Shown here: one piece after another, positions 9,309-18,240 of the stretch
How positions within the stretch are numbered: the first letter of the stretch is position 1
How the letters are laid out: each line of letters starts with the position of its first letter
Assembly: GCA_017303755.1 (NCBI GenBank)
Contig: JAFLBS010000001.1
Coordinates: 930,001-994,000, forward strand
Direction of reading: 5' to 3'
DNA from: Flavobacteriales bacterium
GTDB taxonomy: Bacteria > Bacteroidota > Bacteroidia > Flavobacteriales > Flavobacteriaceae
Length of the DNA: 64,000 bases
Made by a program: the position numbers and the translations under genes
The notes under the pieces: model-generated
Seen by the model: the letters and a program-made list of their open reading frames with translations, nothing else
The model's database searches: none
Told to the model about the DNA's origin: nothing

Positions 9309-10489
9309 AAAACACCTTCTTTTATCAAATTTTTCATTTGATTTTCTAAATCAAAATGCTCTTGCGAATGCAGGAAAATCTGATTTTTAAGAACATCAAA
9401 TTCTTCCTTTTTTATCGTAGAAATAGTTTTTAGCAATTGATTCAATTCTGAAAAATTTTCGACAGAAGCAACCCAACCTAAATGGTTTTCTTCAACAATA
9501 GTTTCGCCTTCACCACCACCAAAATATAGAATAGGAAAACCCAACGAAGCATATTCAAAAATTTTAGAAGGAACCGAACCGTAAATTCTTGTTTTTAATG
9601 GAACAACGGCTATGTCAAACGATTGTAATTGCGAATGCAGTTCTTTTCGATCCACCATTCCGTGAAATACTATTTTTTTCTCTTTTTGAGACGATATGAG
9701 CGCTTCAATTTGACTTTTTTCTGCACCATCACCAAACAGATGCAATTCTACATTTAATCCGTTTAAATCTAATTTTTGGCACAATTCGAAAACACCTTGA
9801 GCAATTCCCAATAATCCTGCATAAAACAATTTTACAGGTTGATCGATTTTAGTTTTTAACTCAAGGAATTCAATTTTATGATCGGGAAAATTTCGATATA
9901 AATAACACTTCTTTCCTGGGATAATTGAATTGACATGAGCAATGATTTCATTCGATTGACCTAAAATTAAGCTTGCCTTTTTATAGATGAAACGTTCTAA
10001 AAACAATGAAAATTTGTGTGACAAAGAATGTTCTTTAAGGACTTTTAATTCTAACGCTGCCAATGGCCACAAATCGGAAATATTGAGAATAATTTTTTTC
10101 TTTTTTAACGAAAGCACCAAAACAGAGATGAAGGATAATAGCAAAGGCGGAGATTGAACGACCACTTTTTTTGGCGTTTTTTTGAATAGTAAAAAGAAAA
10201 ACAAACTCAAAGAAAAAGATAGAACCGAAACAATCCGAACCGCAATATTTTTACTCACACTTGGGTAAATCCAAAGGCGTTTTACGGTGATGTTATCTCG
10301 CTTTTCGGTTACAGAAAACTTTCCTTTGTATTCAGGAAATAGCTCACCTTTTGGATAATTACCCAGCGGACAAAGCACCGTTACTTGGTAATTCTTTTCG
10401 TGTAGTTTCAATGCCAATTGTTCAATTCTATTGGCTGCAGCTCCTTTTTCTGGCGGATAATAATTGGATATGATAAGGATTTCTTCCAT
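9305..10489 (-). CDS. GT4-family glycosyltransferase (WbuB-like)
   Basis: The protein, 394 residues from the ATG at 10489, begins ILIISNYYPPEKGAAANR, the conserved N-terminus of WbuB-type GT4 enzymes that act in N-acetylfucosamine/ManNAc-type glycan assembly. The C-terminal domain has VPSKIFEYASLGFPIL, the usual nucleotide-sugar site. A hydrophobic stretch near residue 90 is probably a membrane-associating helix. A GTG four codons upstream (10501) would add MSKI; I prefer the ATG. It is the third gene of a minus-strand operon, 22 bases after wecB, and ends by overlapping the stop of the converging WcaJ-type gene. It likely uses a sugar made by the neighbouring epimerase, which is an inference from context. 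Confidence 0.85.
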   Translation of the reverse strand: MEEILIISNYYPPEKGAAANRIEQLALKLHEKNYQVTVLCPLGNYPKGELFPEYKGKFSVTEKRDNITVKRLWIYPSVSKNIAVRIVSVLSFSLSLFFFLLFKKTPKKVVVQSPPLLLSFISVLVLSLKKKKIILNISDLWPLAALELKVLKEHSLSHKFSLFLERFIYKKASLILGQSNEIIAHVNSIIPGKKCYLYRNFPDHKIEFLELKTKIDQPVKLFYAGLLGIAQGVFELCQKLDLNGLNVELHLFGDGAEKSQIEALISSQKEKKIVFHGMVDRKELHSQLQSFDIAVVPLKTRIYGSVPSKIFEYASLGFPILYFGGGEGETIVEENHLGWVASVENFSELNQLLKTISTIKKEEFDVLKNQIFLHSQEHFDLENQMKNLIKEGVF

Positions 10490-10511
10490 TATTTTTGACA
10501 CGAATTAGGGC

Positions 10512-11609
10512 TTAATTATTTATAGTTTGTGATAGTAAAATATCAATTATTCGTTCTGATGCTTTTCCGTCCCAAAGTTCAGGAATACCCCCTTTTTTTG
10601 ACCCATTTTCAAGGAAAGAAGCATACACTTTCTTTAAATTTTCAATAGATGTTCCCACCAAAGTATTCGTTCCAATAGTTTGCGTTTCGGGTCGTTCAGT
10701 AGTAGTTCTCATTGTAAAACACGGAATTCCCAAAACGGTTGTTTCTTCCGAAATTCCACCACTGTCAGTAATCACAGCAAAACTATTTTTTATCAAATAC
10801 ATAAAATTCAAATACCCTTGTGGCTCAACAAATAATATGTTTTTTAATTCTAACGATGTTGTCCCAAGAATCGATTTTGTTCTCGGATGAATTGGGAAAA
10901 TTATTTTTTTGCCATTCGACATTCCATCAATTCCGATTAGTAATTGAATGAGCGAATGTTCTTCATCAACATTCGACGGTCGATGCAAGGTCAAAACAAT
11001 ATAATTCTGAGGTTCTAAACCAAATTTCGACCAAAAATCGGGCGGCAAAATCCGACTCAAATTTTGATGTAAAGTGTCAATCATTACATTGCCAACAAAA
11101 TGAATTTGCTCTGGATTTGCTCCGTATTTCAATAAATTATCACTTGCCCATGTTGAGGTTGTAAAGAAATAATCGGTAATACTATCAGTTACAATTCGGT
11201 TAATTTCTTCGGGCATGGTCATGTCGCCAGAGCGAATTCCGGCTTCTACATGTGTTACTTTAATATTTAGTTTTTTGGCTACAATTGCGCACGCCATAGT
11301 TGAGTTTACATCACCAACTACTAGCACTAAATCACAAGGATTTTTGAGCAATTCTTCTTCAAAAGCAACCATTATTGCTGCCGTTTGAACGGATTGCGAT
11401 CCGCTTTTCACTTCTAAATTTACATTGGGATGCGGAATGTTTAATTCTTCAAAAAAGGTGTCGCTTAAGTTTTTATCATAATGCTGACCAGTATGAACCA
11501 ATCGATAGGAAATGCTAACTCCTTCAGATTGCTTTTTTTCAATCGCCTTGATTATGGGAGCGATTTTAATAAAATTAGGTCTTGCGCCTGCGACTATGGT
11601 AATTTTCAT
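10512..11609 (-). CDS. wecB: UDP-N-acetylglucosamine 2-epimerase, non-hydrolysing
   Basis: The 365-residue protein matches the family along its length: GARPNFIK at 8-15, VVGDVNSTMA around D100, THVEAGIRSGDMTMPEEINR from 119 with H120, E122 and R126, and TDSGGISEETTVLGIP in the C-terminal domain. The enzyme interconverts UDP-GlcNAc and UDP-ManNAc in the cytoplasm. No UDP-ManNAc dehydrogenase lies in the window, so the ManNAc is either used as such or oxidised by an enzyme encoded elsewhere. It is 24 bases downstream of the CapK-like gene and 22 bases upstream of the glycosyltransferase, all on the minus strand, which indicates one operon. Confidence 0.94.
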   Translation of the reverse strand: MKITIVAGARPNFIKIAPIIKAIEKKQSEGVSISYRLVHTGQHYDKNLSDTFFEELNIPHPNVNLEVKSGSQSVQTAAIMVAFEEELLKNPCDLVLVVGDVNSTMACAIVAKKLNIKVTHVEAGIRSGDMTMPEEINRIVTDSITDYFFTTSTWASDNLLKYGANPEQIHFVGNVMIDTLHQNLSRILPPDFWSKFGLEPQNYIVLTLHRPSNVDEEHSLIQLLIGIDGMSNGKKIIFPIHPRTKSILGTTSLELKNILFVEPQGYLNFMYLIKNSFAVITDSGGISEETTVLGIPCFTMRTTTERPETQTIGTNTLVGTSIENLKKVYASFLENGSKKGGIPELWDGKASERIIDILLSQTINN

Positions 11610-11633
11610 ATTCTAGCTGAATTATTTCAGTAT

Positions 11634-12947
11634 TTATTTAACTAACGAAATAAATTGCTTCAATTTTCCGCTTTTGGATCGTTGGAGTTTTTCTTTTCGT
11701 TTGAATGTAAAATGCAAACCGCTTTCGAGGTAGGTTGTTATTGCTTTTTCTATACTTTGAATTTGAGTTTCTGTCAACTCGTTTATACTTACATACTCAA
11801 TTTCAAAAGTATCTATTTTGGTTTGTTTTATTACAAATTCTTTCACATTTCCGTCGTCTTCAATGATACTCTTGGTAACATAATAAAAAGTCAGTCCAGG
11901 TGATTTTTTACCGCTTGGCAAAATAGCCACATCATTGGTTCGACCAATTAGTTTTTTGAGAATAGGTTTTTTGTAAGTACTTTTTTCATCCAAAACACCT
12001 ACATCACCTATATCATATCGAATGAATGGATGTGCTTTGTTGTAAAGAGACGTGATTACAATTCGACCTTCTTTTCCGTAGGGAAGCGGGTTGTTTTCAT
12101 CGTCTAAAATCTCTACAAACAAAGTTTCTGAATTGACTTGCCATTCACCATTTGGATTTTGAAACGCAATTAAATCCAATTCTGAAGCACCATATTCATT
12201 GACAATAGGAACACCAAATTGTTTTTCTAGTAGTTGCTTGTCATCTTCAAAAAGCATTTCTGAAGTAACAATACAACATTTTAGAGTAGGACAAAACGTT
12301 TTTAAAACTATATTTTTTTTCTGAAGAAATTTGGCGAATAAAACAATTGAACTCGTATATCCATTAATGTAATCAAATTTTTTCTTCTGAAATTTAGTCA
12401 AAACATTTTCTAGTACTTTGTCTGATAAGTCGAAGATAGTAAATCGATACCGACTGCTTAAAAAGTCTTTGATTCGTTCTTTGGTATTTCCAACAAAATC
12501 AAGAGGTATTCCGTAGAAACGCGCTTGCAACGAAGTGTTAAAATCGACCCCAAACCAGCCAAAACGGTGAATAATATTAGACCACGTTAAGGCATGGCAA
12601 TACTTGTCTTTGGCAAAGATAAATGGATCTCCGCTTGAGCCTGAAGTTTTATTGACGTAACTATTTTTAATTGAAAACCCATCAGAAAGTCGCTCGATCA
12701 AAGGTTTTTGAAATTCTTTTTTTGTCATAATCGGAAGGTTTTCCCAATTATCAAAGCTATTTTTCCCAGCAAATTTCTGGTAAGAAGAGTTGTTTTTTAG
12801 ATGATACTCAACAATAGCATTTCTTTTTTCATTAACCCATTGTAGATAATCATCTTCTGAAATAGAAAGCGTTTCATTGAAATCAGCATTAGCCAATTTC
12901 ATTGGAAAGCCTTTGAAACGAAGCGATAAATCGAAGAGATTGAACAT
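11634..12947 (-). CDS. CapK/PaaK-like adenylate-forming protein
   Basis: The 437-residue protein belongs to the phenylacetate-CoA ligase/CapK branch of adenylate-forming enzymes. It has the P-loop TSGSSGDPF near residue 101, NEYGASELDLIAF as the acid-binding/A5 region, and HPFIRYDIGDVG as the A7-A8 hinge. CapK-type proteins occur in capsule and O-antigen clusters, where their reaction is not established; activation of an acyl group for attachment to a sugar is the likely role. It is the first gene of the minus-strand operon with wecB and the glycosyltransferase. A terminator hairpin for the upstream gene lies only about 10 bases before its ATG, which leaves its own promoter unclear. Confidence 0.85.
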   Translation of the reverse strand: MFNLFDLSLRFKGFPMKLANADFNETLSISEDDYLQWVNEKRNAIVEYHLKNNSSYQKFAGKNSFDNWENLPIMTKKEFQKPLIERLSDGFSIKNSYVNKTSGSSGDPFIFAKDKYCHALTWSNIIHRFGWFGVDFNTSLQARFYGIPLDFVGNTKERIKDFLSSRYRFTIFDLSDKVLENVLTKFQKKKFDYINGYTSSIVLFAKFLQKKNIVLKTFCPTLKCCIVTSEMLFEDDKQLLEKQFGVPIVNEYGASELDLIAFQNPNGEWQVNSETLFVEILDDENNPLPYGKEGRIVITSLYNKAHPFIRYDIGDVGVLDEKSTYKKPILKKLIGRTNDVAILPSGKKSPGLTFYYVTKSIIEDDGNVKEFVIKQTKIDTFEIEYVSINELTETQIQSIEKAITTYLESGLHFTFKRKEKLQRSKSGKLKQFISLVK

Positions 12948-12956
12948 TTGCGTAAT

Positions 12957-12984
12957 AAAAAAGGGCCAACATTTGTTAGCCCTT
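12957..12984 (-). terminator. Intrinsic terminator after T9SS cargo gene
   Basis: Arms at 12961-12970 and 12975-12984 form a 10-bp stem (one G-U) with a 4-base loop; on the minus strand it is followed by a T run. It closes transcription of the gene ending at 13010 and sits immediately before the CapK-like start. Confidence 0.75.
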
Positions 12985-13009
12985 AAAAATACTATTTTAT
13001 TTGGAATTA

Positions 13010-14320
13010 TTAGTTTTTAATAACTTTGATAGTTTCTTTTTTGTTGTCAGAATTGATGTTGAATAAATAAACACCGCTTGATAATGAAGAAACATCTACA
13101 GAATTTTCAATTCCTGATAATGATTGTTGTAAGACAACTTTTCCAGTTAAATCAGTTACATTTAAGTCATAAGAATCTAATTGACTTGAAATAGTAACAA
13201 AATTGTTTGCTGGATTTGGATACACTTCAATTGCAGCATCAGCTTCAAAAGTTGGATTAGCTAATGTTCCATCAAAACGGAAAATACCATCAGTAGTAGC
13301 ATTTGTACTGAAACCAGCACACCAACCAGTGCTTCCATTAACAAAACTAGAAGTACCTCTTTGCATGTCTGCCTCAATTGGAGTCCAAGCTAAACCGTTG
13401 TTTATACTGTAAGAAGAACCAACAGGTGCAGCTTGTGAAGTACCAACAAGAACAGTTGTACCAGGAACATAACTTAATAATCTGTGTGATCCTGTAAAAG
13501 TTGATCCTGCAGACCATGTAGTTCCACCGTTTGATGTTGTATAGAAAGTATAAACAGTTCCAACAGTTTTCAATAAACAACCATTGCTAGCATCACTAAA
13601 CGCCAATCTACCGCTTTGAGCTGTTCCGCCGAAATCAGTTAAAGGAGCTTGAGAAACAGTCCAAGTTAATCCTTGGTCAACTGATTTCAAAATACGCCCT
13701 TTGTTGGTTGGCATCCATGTAACATTACCAACAACAACGTTACCACCATTGTAACCATATTCTCCAGATAAGAAAGGAGGAATATTTGCAGCAGGAACTA
13801 ACGTCCAATTGGCACCACCATCCGTTGATCTCCAGATTTCGAATTCACCATTTGCAGGGTCACCAGCAGCAAAACCAACATTTTCATCAAAGAAATGTAC
13901 AAAATTCACGAACGAAGCTCCGCTAGTAAAACCAGCTGAATTTTGTTGTTCCCATGAGGCACCACCATCCGATGTTTTATAAACAACACTTCCAGTTCCA
14001 TCAGTTGGATTAACTGCACTTACCCATGCAGTAGTTGAATTAATTGGGCAAATGTTATTGATTCCCAAAGCAGGATTTCCAACATCAATAACACCAGGAG
14101 TCCAAGTTGTACCACCATTGGTAGTCATTGTAAATTCTTGAACTTCAAGGCCACCACCAGAACCATCGTATGCCTTAGCCCATACGGTATTAGCATCAAG
14201 AGCAATAATTTCGTCAAGTCCTCTAGAAGGATCAGTAAAACCAGTTGCTTGAGAAATCCATGTTTGTGCATTTAATCCAGAAAAGGGGACAAATGCTAAT
14301 AAAAGTAAAAGTTTTTTCAT
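13010..14320 (-). CDS. Secreted BNR-repeat protein with type A T9SS sorting domain
   Basis: The 436-residue protein starts with a signal peptide (KKLLLLLAFVPFSGLNA, cleavage before QTW). Its body holds repeated blocks with TSDGGASWEQQ, STDGGANWTLV, SVDQGLTWTV and TSNGGTTWSAG, the Asp-box/BNR motif, which predicts a beta-propeller like sortilin/Vps10 or photosystem stability factor domains. The last 75 residues (VYPNPANNFVTISS to GVYLFNI and a basic KVIKN end) form a type A T9SS sorting domain, so it is exported across the outer membrane and possibly anchored. Its function is unknown; no catalytic residues are visible. It is monocistronic with its own terminator. Confidence 0.88.
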   Translation of the reverse strand: MKKLLLLLAFVPFSGLNAQTWISQATGFTDPSRGLDEIIALDANTVWAKAYDGSGGGLEVQEFTMTTNGGTTWTPGVIDVGNPALGINNICPINSTTAWVSAVNPTDGTGSVVYKTSDGGASWEQQNSAGFTSGASFVNFVHFFDENVGFAAGDPANGEFEIWRSTDGGANWTLVPAANIPPFLSGEYGYNGGNVVVGNVTWMPTNKGRILKSVDQGLTWTVSQAPLTDFGGTAQSGRLAFSDASNGCLLKTVGTVYTFYTTSNGGTTWSAGSTFTGSHRLLSYVPGTTVLVGTSQAAPVGSSYSINNGLAWTPIEADMQRGTSSFVNGSTGWCAGFSTNATTDGIFRFDGTLANPTFEADAAIEVYPNPANNFVTISSQLDSYDLNVTDLTGKVVLQQSLSGIENSVDVSSLSSGVYLFNINSDNKKETIKVIKN

Positions 14321-14385
14321 AATTTATTTATTTAATTTATTCCAAAAATAATTAAAAAACCGAAAAAATAGTTTTTTTTATGATA

Positions 14386-14414
14386 TAATTTTGAATTTAA
14401 AAAAATTAATTTTG
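14386..14414 (+). promoter_or_regulatory. Two tandem -7 elements before purD
   Basis: TAATTTTG occurs twice, at 14386-14393 and 14407-14414, both exact matches to TAnnTTTG. The second is 19 bases before the purD ATG. No TTG at the usual distance is seen for either. They probably mark one or two transcription starts for purD. Confidence 0.5.
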
Positions 14415-14433
14415 CATACCAAACAACAACACA

Positions 14434-15708
14434 ATGATAATTTTACTACTAGGTTCAGGCGGAAGAGAGCATGCATTGGCATGGAAAATGCTTCAAAGTT
14501 CAAGATGTTCAACACTTTTTGTGGCTCCAGGAAATGCCGGAACCGCAGCTATTGCTACTAACATTTCTTTAAAAATCACTGATTTTGAGTCTGTTAAAAA
14601 GTTTGTTCTTGAAAACGATGTGGATATGGTAGTTGTGGGTCCGGAAGATCCATTAGTGCATGGAATTTACGACTTTTTTAAAAATGATTCCGAACTTAGT
14701 ACAATTCCAGTAATTGGACCGTCAAAATTAGGCGCCCAATTGGAAGGAAGTAAAGAATTTGCAAAAGAATTTTTAATTAAACATCAAATTCCCACAGCTG
14801 CTTACGATAGTTTTACAGTTGATACTGTTGAAAAAGGATGTCGTTTTCTAGAAACACTGCAACCGCCTTATGTTTTAAAAGCAGACGGATTGGCGGCTGG
14901 GAAAGGAGTTTTAATTATTAATGATTTAAAAGAAGCTCAAGCTGAACTTAGAAACATGTTAGTTCATGCCAAGTTTGGACAAGCGAGTGCAAAAGTAGTA
15001 ATTGAAGAATTTTTGGATGGAATTGAGTTAAGTTGTTTCGTTCTTACTGATGGAAAAAATTACAAAATTCTTCCAACTGCAAAAGATTACAAACGAATAG
15101 GAGAAGGCGATACGGGATTGAATACAGGAGGAATGGGAGCCGTTTCACCTGTTCCATTTGCTGATGCTATTTTGATGGAAAAAATTGAAAATCGAATCGT
15201 AAAACCAACCATATCCGGACTTCAAAAAGACGGAATAGAATACAAAGGCTTTGTTTTTATCGGACTCATAAACGTCAAAGGTGAACCAATGGTTATCGAA
15301 TACAACGTTAGAATGGGCGATCCAGAAACTGAGGTTGTGATGCCAAGAATTCAGTCCGATTTGGTAGCATTATTTGAAGCAGTGGCCAATCAAAAATTGG
15401 ATGAAACTACACTTGAAATAGACCCAAGAAGTGCTACAACTATAATGGTCGTTTCAGGTGGATATCCTGAAGATTATGAAAAAGGATTTGAAATCACAGG
15501 CTTAGATTCTGTAAAAGATTCAATAGTGTTTCACGCCGGAACAAAACTTGAAAATGACAAAGTAGTTTCTAATGGAGGAAGAGTACTTGCGGTGACTTCC
15601 TATGGAGATGACTTCCAAGAAGCCATAAAAAAATCTTATCAAAATATAGAACAACTACACTTTGATAAGATGTATTATAGAAAAGATATCGGTTTCGACT
15701 TATTTTAA
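14434..15708 (+). CDS. purD: Phosphoribosylamine-glycine ligase
   Basis: The 424-residue protein begins ILLLGSGGREHALAWK, the diagnostic N-terminus of GAR synthetase. The ATP-grasp core has VLKADGLAAGKGV, EEFLDGIELSCF, LNTGGMGAVSP and EYNVRMGDPETE, with the metal-binding residues in the last motif. It catalyses the second step of purine synthesis, joining phosphoribosylamine and glycine with ATP. Length is normal for the family. It is preceded by exact -7 boxes and is probably monocistronic. Its last 9 bases overlap the end of a converging small gene, so the two transcripts share their 3' ends. Confidence 0.96.
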   Translation: MIILLLGSGGREHALAWKMLQSSRCSTLFVAPGNAGTAAIATNISLKITDFESVKKFVLENDVDMVVVGPEDPLVHGIYDFFKNDSELSTIPVIGPSKLGAQLEGSKEFAKEFLIKHQIPTAAYDSFTVDTVEKGCRFLETLQPPYVLKADGLAAGKGVLIINDLKEAQAELRNMLVHAKFGQASAKVVIEEFLDGIELSCFVLTDGKNYKILPTAKDYKRIGEGDTGLNTGGMGAVSPVPFADAILMEKIENRIVKPTISGLQKDGIEYKGFVFIGLINVKGEPMVIEYNVRMGDPETEVVMPRIQSDLVALFEAVANQKLDETTLEIDPRSATTIMVVSGGYPEDYEKGFEITGLDSVKDSIVFHAGTKLENDKVVSNGGRVLAVTSYGDDFQEAIKKSYQNIEQLHFDKMYYRKDIGFDLF

Positions 15709-15930
15709 GAACGAATGTGCCGTTGTATCTTGGTTTTCTTCGTTGTTTTTTTGGTGTAATGCTAATTGTTTGCACCAGTAAACCATATAGTAACCACAAA
15801 TAATCATTAACGCCCAGTTGATAATGTTTGCCCCAAACCAAGAAGATAATTCCCAAGAACGTAACCAATCAAGAGGTTTGAATAAAAAATCAACAAAAAG
15901 CGATTGTATTGCTTCAAAAAATGCTTTCAT
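15700..15930 (-). CDS. Small conserved membrane protein (DUF6341-like)
   Basis: The 76-residue protein has an amphipathic N-terminus (FFEAIQSLFVDFLFKPLDWLR), one clear membrane segment around residues 33-52 (ANIINWALMIICGYYMVYW), and a charged, Asn/Glu-rich cytoplasmic tail. I recognise it as a short flavobacterial family usually found beside upp, but it has no known function. A -7 box lies about 30 bases before its ATG, which supports expression. Its 3' end overlaps purD by 9 bases in convergent orientation. Confidence 0.75.
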   Translation of the reverse strand: MKAFFEAIQSLFVDFLFKPLDWLRSWELSSWFGANIINWALMIICGYYMVYWCKQLALHQKNNEENQDTTAHSFLK

Positions 15931-15958
15931 CTTTAAAATAGGTGTTATATTTACATCA

Positions 15959-15966
15959 CAAAAGTA
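15959..15966 (-). promoter_or_regulatory. -7 element TACTTTTG (minus strand)
   Basis: An exact TAnnTTTG match on the minus strand, 28 bases before the ATG of the small membrane protein at 15930. It lies in the 48-base divergent spacer shared with the DUF6427-like gene. Confidence 0.5.
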
Positions 15967-15978
15967 TAAAATATCCTT

Positions 15979-16908
15979 ATGATTACAAGCGTTTTTAGAA
16001 AATCTTCTCCATTTAATTACACTATAGTTGTTTTTCTGACCTTAGCCTTCTTTTTGTTGGTTCAATTTAAACAAGGTATTTGGCATAATTCGTCACTAAC
16101 CATCGGAACTTCAATCGGAATTATTGTTCTGGTTTTTGCCTCACTTTTTATCACTAATTTTATTGTAAAAAAGAATGGTCTGACTAAAAGCAGCAGCTTT
16201 TCTATATTATTTTTTACCCTTTTTTTACTTTTCTTTCCAACAGTTCTGACGAATTTCAAATTTGTTATTTCCAACTTTTTTGTCTTGTTGGCGATGCGTC
16301 GACTCATTTCACTCCAAACATTAAAAGCTCCAAAAGAAAAAATATTTGATGCTTCATTATGGATTTTTGTTGCAAGTTTATTTCACTTTTGGGCCATTTT
16401 ATATATTGTTTTAGTATACATCTCTATTTTTTTCCACGTTTCTAGAGATTACAGAAACTGGTTGATTCCATTTGTTTCTTTATTTGTTACAGCTGTGATT
16501 TATTCTTTTACAGCGTTGGTTGTAGAAAGACAATTTATCGACAATTTGACCAATTTGCCAGTAGTTAATTTTCGAATGGATTACTTTAAAAATACCAATG
16601 AGAATCTGGCTTTATCAATGTATGCCGTGGTAGCGGTATTTTTTGTATTCTCAAAAATTATATCACTTACTAATCGACCATTAGTGTTGCAAGCATCCTA
16701 CAAAAAAATAATTATTGCTTTTGTGATTGGCGTAGTGATTTTTTTAATTTCTCCTAATAAAAGTAACGATTTATTAATTTTTACATTCTTCCCATTGGCT
16801 GTTATGGCAACCAATAACATCGAATATTCTAAAAATAAAATCAACCAAGAACTGGTTTTAGGAATAACAATAATCTTAGTTTTTGTGAGCTTTTTTCTGC
16901 AATTATAA
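15979..16908 (+). CDS. DUF6427-like polytopic membrane protein
   Basis: The 309-residue protein starts MITSVFRKSSPFNYTIVVF and contains about 8-9 hydrophobic segments separated by short loops, with basic residues on alternating sides. I recognise it as a flavobacterial family of unknown function that commonly neighbours upp. The pattern of long helices and a single polar loop (residues 195-215) is loosely like membrane glycosyltransferases or Wzy-like proteins, but no motif supports a specific activity. Its last 6 bases overlap the stop end of upp, which converges from the other strand. It is divergent from the small membrane protein at 15700-15930. Confidence 0.78.
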   Translation: MITSVFRKSSPFNYTIVVFLTLAFFLLVQFKQGIWHNSSLTIGTSIGIIVLVFASLFITNFIVKKNGLTKSSSFSILFFTLFLLFFPTVLTNFKFVISNFFVLLAMRRLISLQTLKAPKEKIFDASLWIFVASLFHFWAILYIVLVYISIFFHVSRDYRNWLIPFVSLFVTAVIYSFTALVVERQFIDNLTNLPVVNFRMDYFKNTNENLALSMYAVVAVFFVFSKIISLTNRPLVLQASYKKIIIAFVIGVVIFLISPNKSNDLLIFTFFPLAVMATNNIEYSKNKINQELVLGITIILVFVSFFLQL

Positions 16909-17556
16909 TTTGCTTCCGTAAGCCAAATCACCAGCATCACCTAAACCCGGAACAATGTAGTTTTTTTCGTTGAGTTTGTCATCAATGGCAGCCACCCACA
17001 AATGACAATTCTCGGGAAGATTTTCCTCTAAGTAGGCAATGCCTTCTGGTGCAGCAATTACTACCGCAATATGAATTTCTTTCGGCTTTTGTTCCAAATG
17101 CAATTTATCTAAAACAGCTACTATCGATTGCCCAGTGGCCAACATCGGATCAATTAAAATTAGGTTTTTGTTTTCGAACGATGGTGCCGCTTGGTATTCA
17201 ACCAAAATTTCAAAAAAATCATCATTGTTTGGATGATGACGGTACGCCGATACAAATCCGTTTTCAGCATTGTCAAAAATGTTCATAAAACCAGTGTGAA
17301 GCGCCAAACCGGCTCTAAGAATTGAACATAAAACCACATTATCAGCAACGGTTGTAGTATGCTTGATGCCTAGTGGTGTTTGAACATCAATGTTTTTGTA
17401 TTCTAAGGTTTTACTCAATTCATACGCCATAATTTCGCCAATTCGTTCAATGTTTTTGCGAAAACGCATACTGTCATTTTGAATGGAAACATCGCGAATC
17501 TGAGCCAAAAAATGATTTAAAACACTGTTGTTTTCTGATATGTTGTGGATGAGCAT
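16903..17556 (-). CDS. upp: Uracil phosphoribosyltransferase
   Basis: The 217-residue protein has the PRPP-binding loop IDPMLATG at residues 135-142, SILRAGL near 78-84, and the uracil-binding C-terminal motif YIVPGLGDAGD. This is the pyrimidine salvage enzyme that makes UMP from uracil and PRPP in the cytoplasm. Length is typical. It is divergent from the DUF4254 gene, sharing a 65-base spacer with TAnnTTTG-like boxes on both strands. Its 3' end overlaps the DUF6427-like gene by 6 bases. Confidence 0.95.
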   Translation of the reverse strand: MLIHNISENNSVLNHFLAQIRDVSIQNDSMRFRKNIERIGEIMAYELSKTLEYKNIDVQTPLGIKHTTTVADNVVLCSILRAGLALHTGFMNIFDNAENGFVSAYRHHPNNDDFFEILVEYQAAPSFENKNLILIDPMLATGQSIVAVLDKLHLEQKPKEIHIAVVIAAPEGIAYLEENLPENCHLWVAAIDDKLNEKNYIVPGLGDAGDLAYGSKL

Positions 17557-17595
17557 TGGCTGAAAAATTAAATAGGAACGTAAAAGTATAAAAAC

Positions 17596-17603
17596 TATCT
17601 TTG
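17596..17603 (+). promoter_or_regulatory. -7 element TATCTTTG before the DUF4254 gene
   Basis: An exact TAnnTTTG match. It contains the TTG at 17601 that would otherwise be an upstream start codon for the next gene, so it decides the start: translation should begin at ATG 17622, with a leader of about 15 bases. Confidence 0.65.
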
Positions 17604-17621
17604 CAAAAAAATTTTACTTCT

Positions 17622-18227
17622 ATGTTTTCTAAATTTGCCTATTCGATATTTGAACAAAGTATTAAGGATTATCATGTTCAAGATAATGTTGATCAACCGA
17701 TTAACAATCCCTATCCTAAAGACCAAATCGAACATTTATTGTATTTCAAAAACTGGATTGATACGGTTCAGTGGCATTTTGAAGATATTATTCGCGACCC
17801 AAATATTAATCCAATAGCAGCATTAGTTTTAAAAAGAAGAATCGATGCTTCTAATCAAGAACGTACCGATATGGTAGAATACATTGACAGTTATTTTCTA
17901 CAAAAATACGCCCACGTTACGGTAAAATCAACAGCAAAAATCAATTCTGAAAGTCCAGCTTGGGCAATTGATCGTTTGTCGATTTTAGCTTTGAAAATTT
18001 ACCACATGAACGAAGAGGCAACTCGTACTGATGCTTCGCAAGATCACAGAGATAAATGTCAGGCAAAATTGAATATTCTTTTAGAACAAAGAACGGATTT
18101 ATCTTCGGCTATTGATGATTTGTTAACCGATATTGAAAATGGAGACAAATTCATGAAAGTGTACAAGCAAATGAAAATGTACAACGACGATGATTTGAAC
18201 CCAGTTTTGTATCAAAATAAAAAATAA
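17622..18227 (+). CDS. DUF4254 family protein
   Basis: The protein, 201 residues from ATG 17622, is hydrophilic and helix-rich, with the recognisable NWIDTVQWHFEDIIRDPNI and KRRIDASNQERTDMVE stretches of the DUF4254 family. Function is not known. The family is usually found next to a heptosyltransferase-type GT9 gene, as here, where the GT9 gene follows after 13 bases, so a role in lipopolysaccharide core or lipid A modification is a reasonable inference. The upstream TTG at 17601 is rejected because it lies within the promoter box. No signal peptide or membrane segment is present. Confidence 0.85.
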   Translation: MFSKFAYSIFEQSIKDYHVQDNVDQPINNPYPKDQIEHLLYFKNWIDTVQWHFEDIIRDPNINPIAALVLKRRIDASNQERTDMVEYIDSYFLQKYAHVTVKSTAKINSESPAWAIDRLSILALKIYHMNEEATRTDASQDHRDKCQAKLNILLEQRTDLSSAIDDLLTDIENGDKFMKVYKQMKMYNDDDLNPVLYQNKK

Positions 18228-18240
18228 ATCCACAACCACT

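Noticed and set aside
1-12947. Genomic island with mobile elements around the polysaccharide locus
   Set aside because: No transposase, integrase, tRNA or flanking direct repeats are visible; the base composition is similar to the rest.
17601-17621. TTG start adding MQKNFTS to the DUF4254 protein
   Set aside because: The TTG is part of the exact -7 box TATCTTTG, so transcription starts downstream of it.
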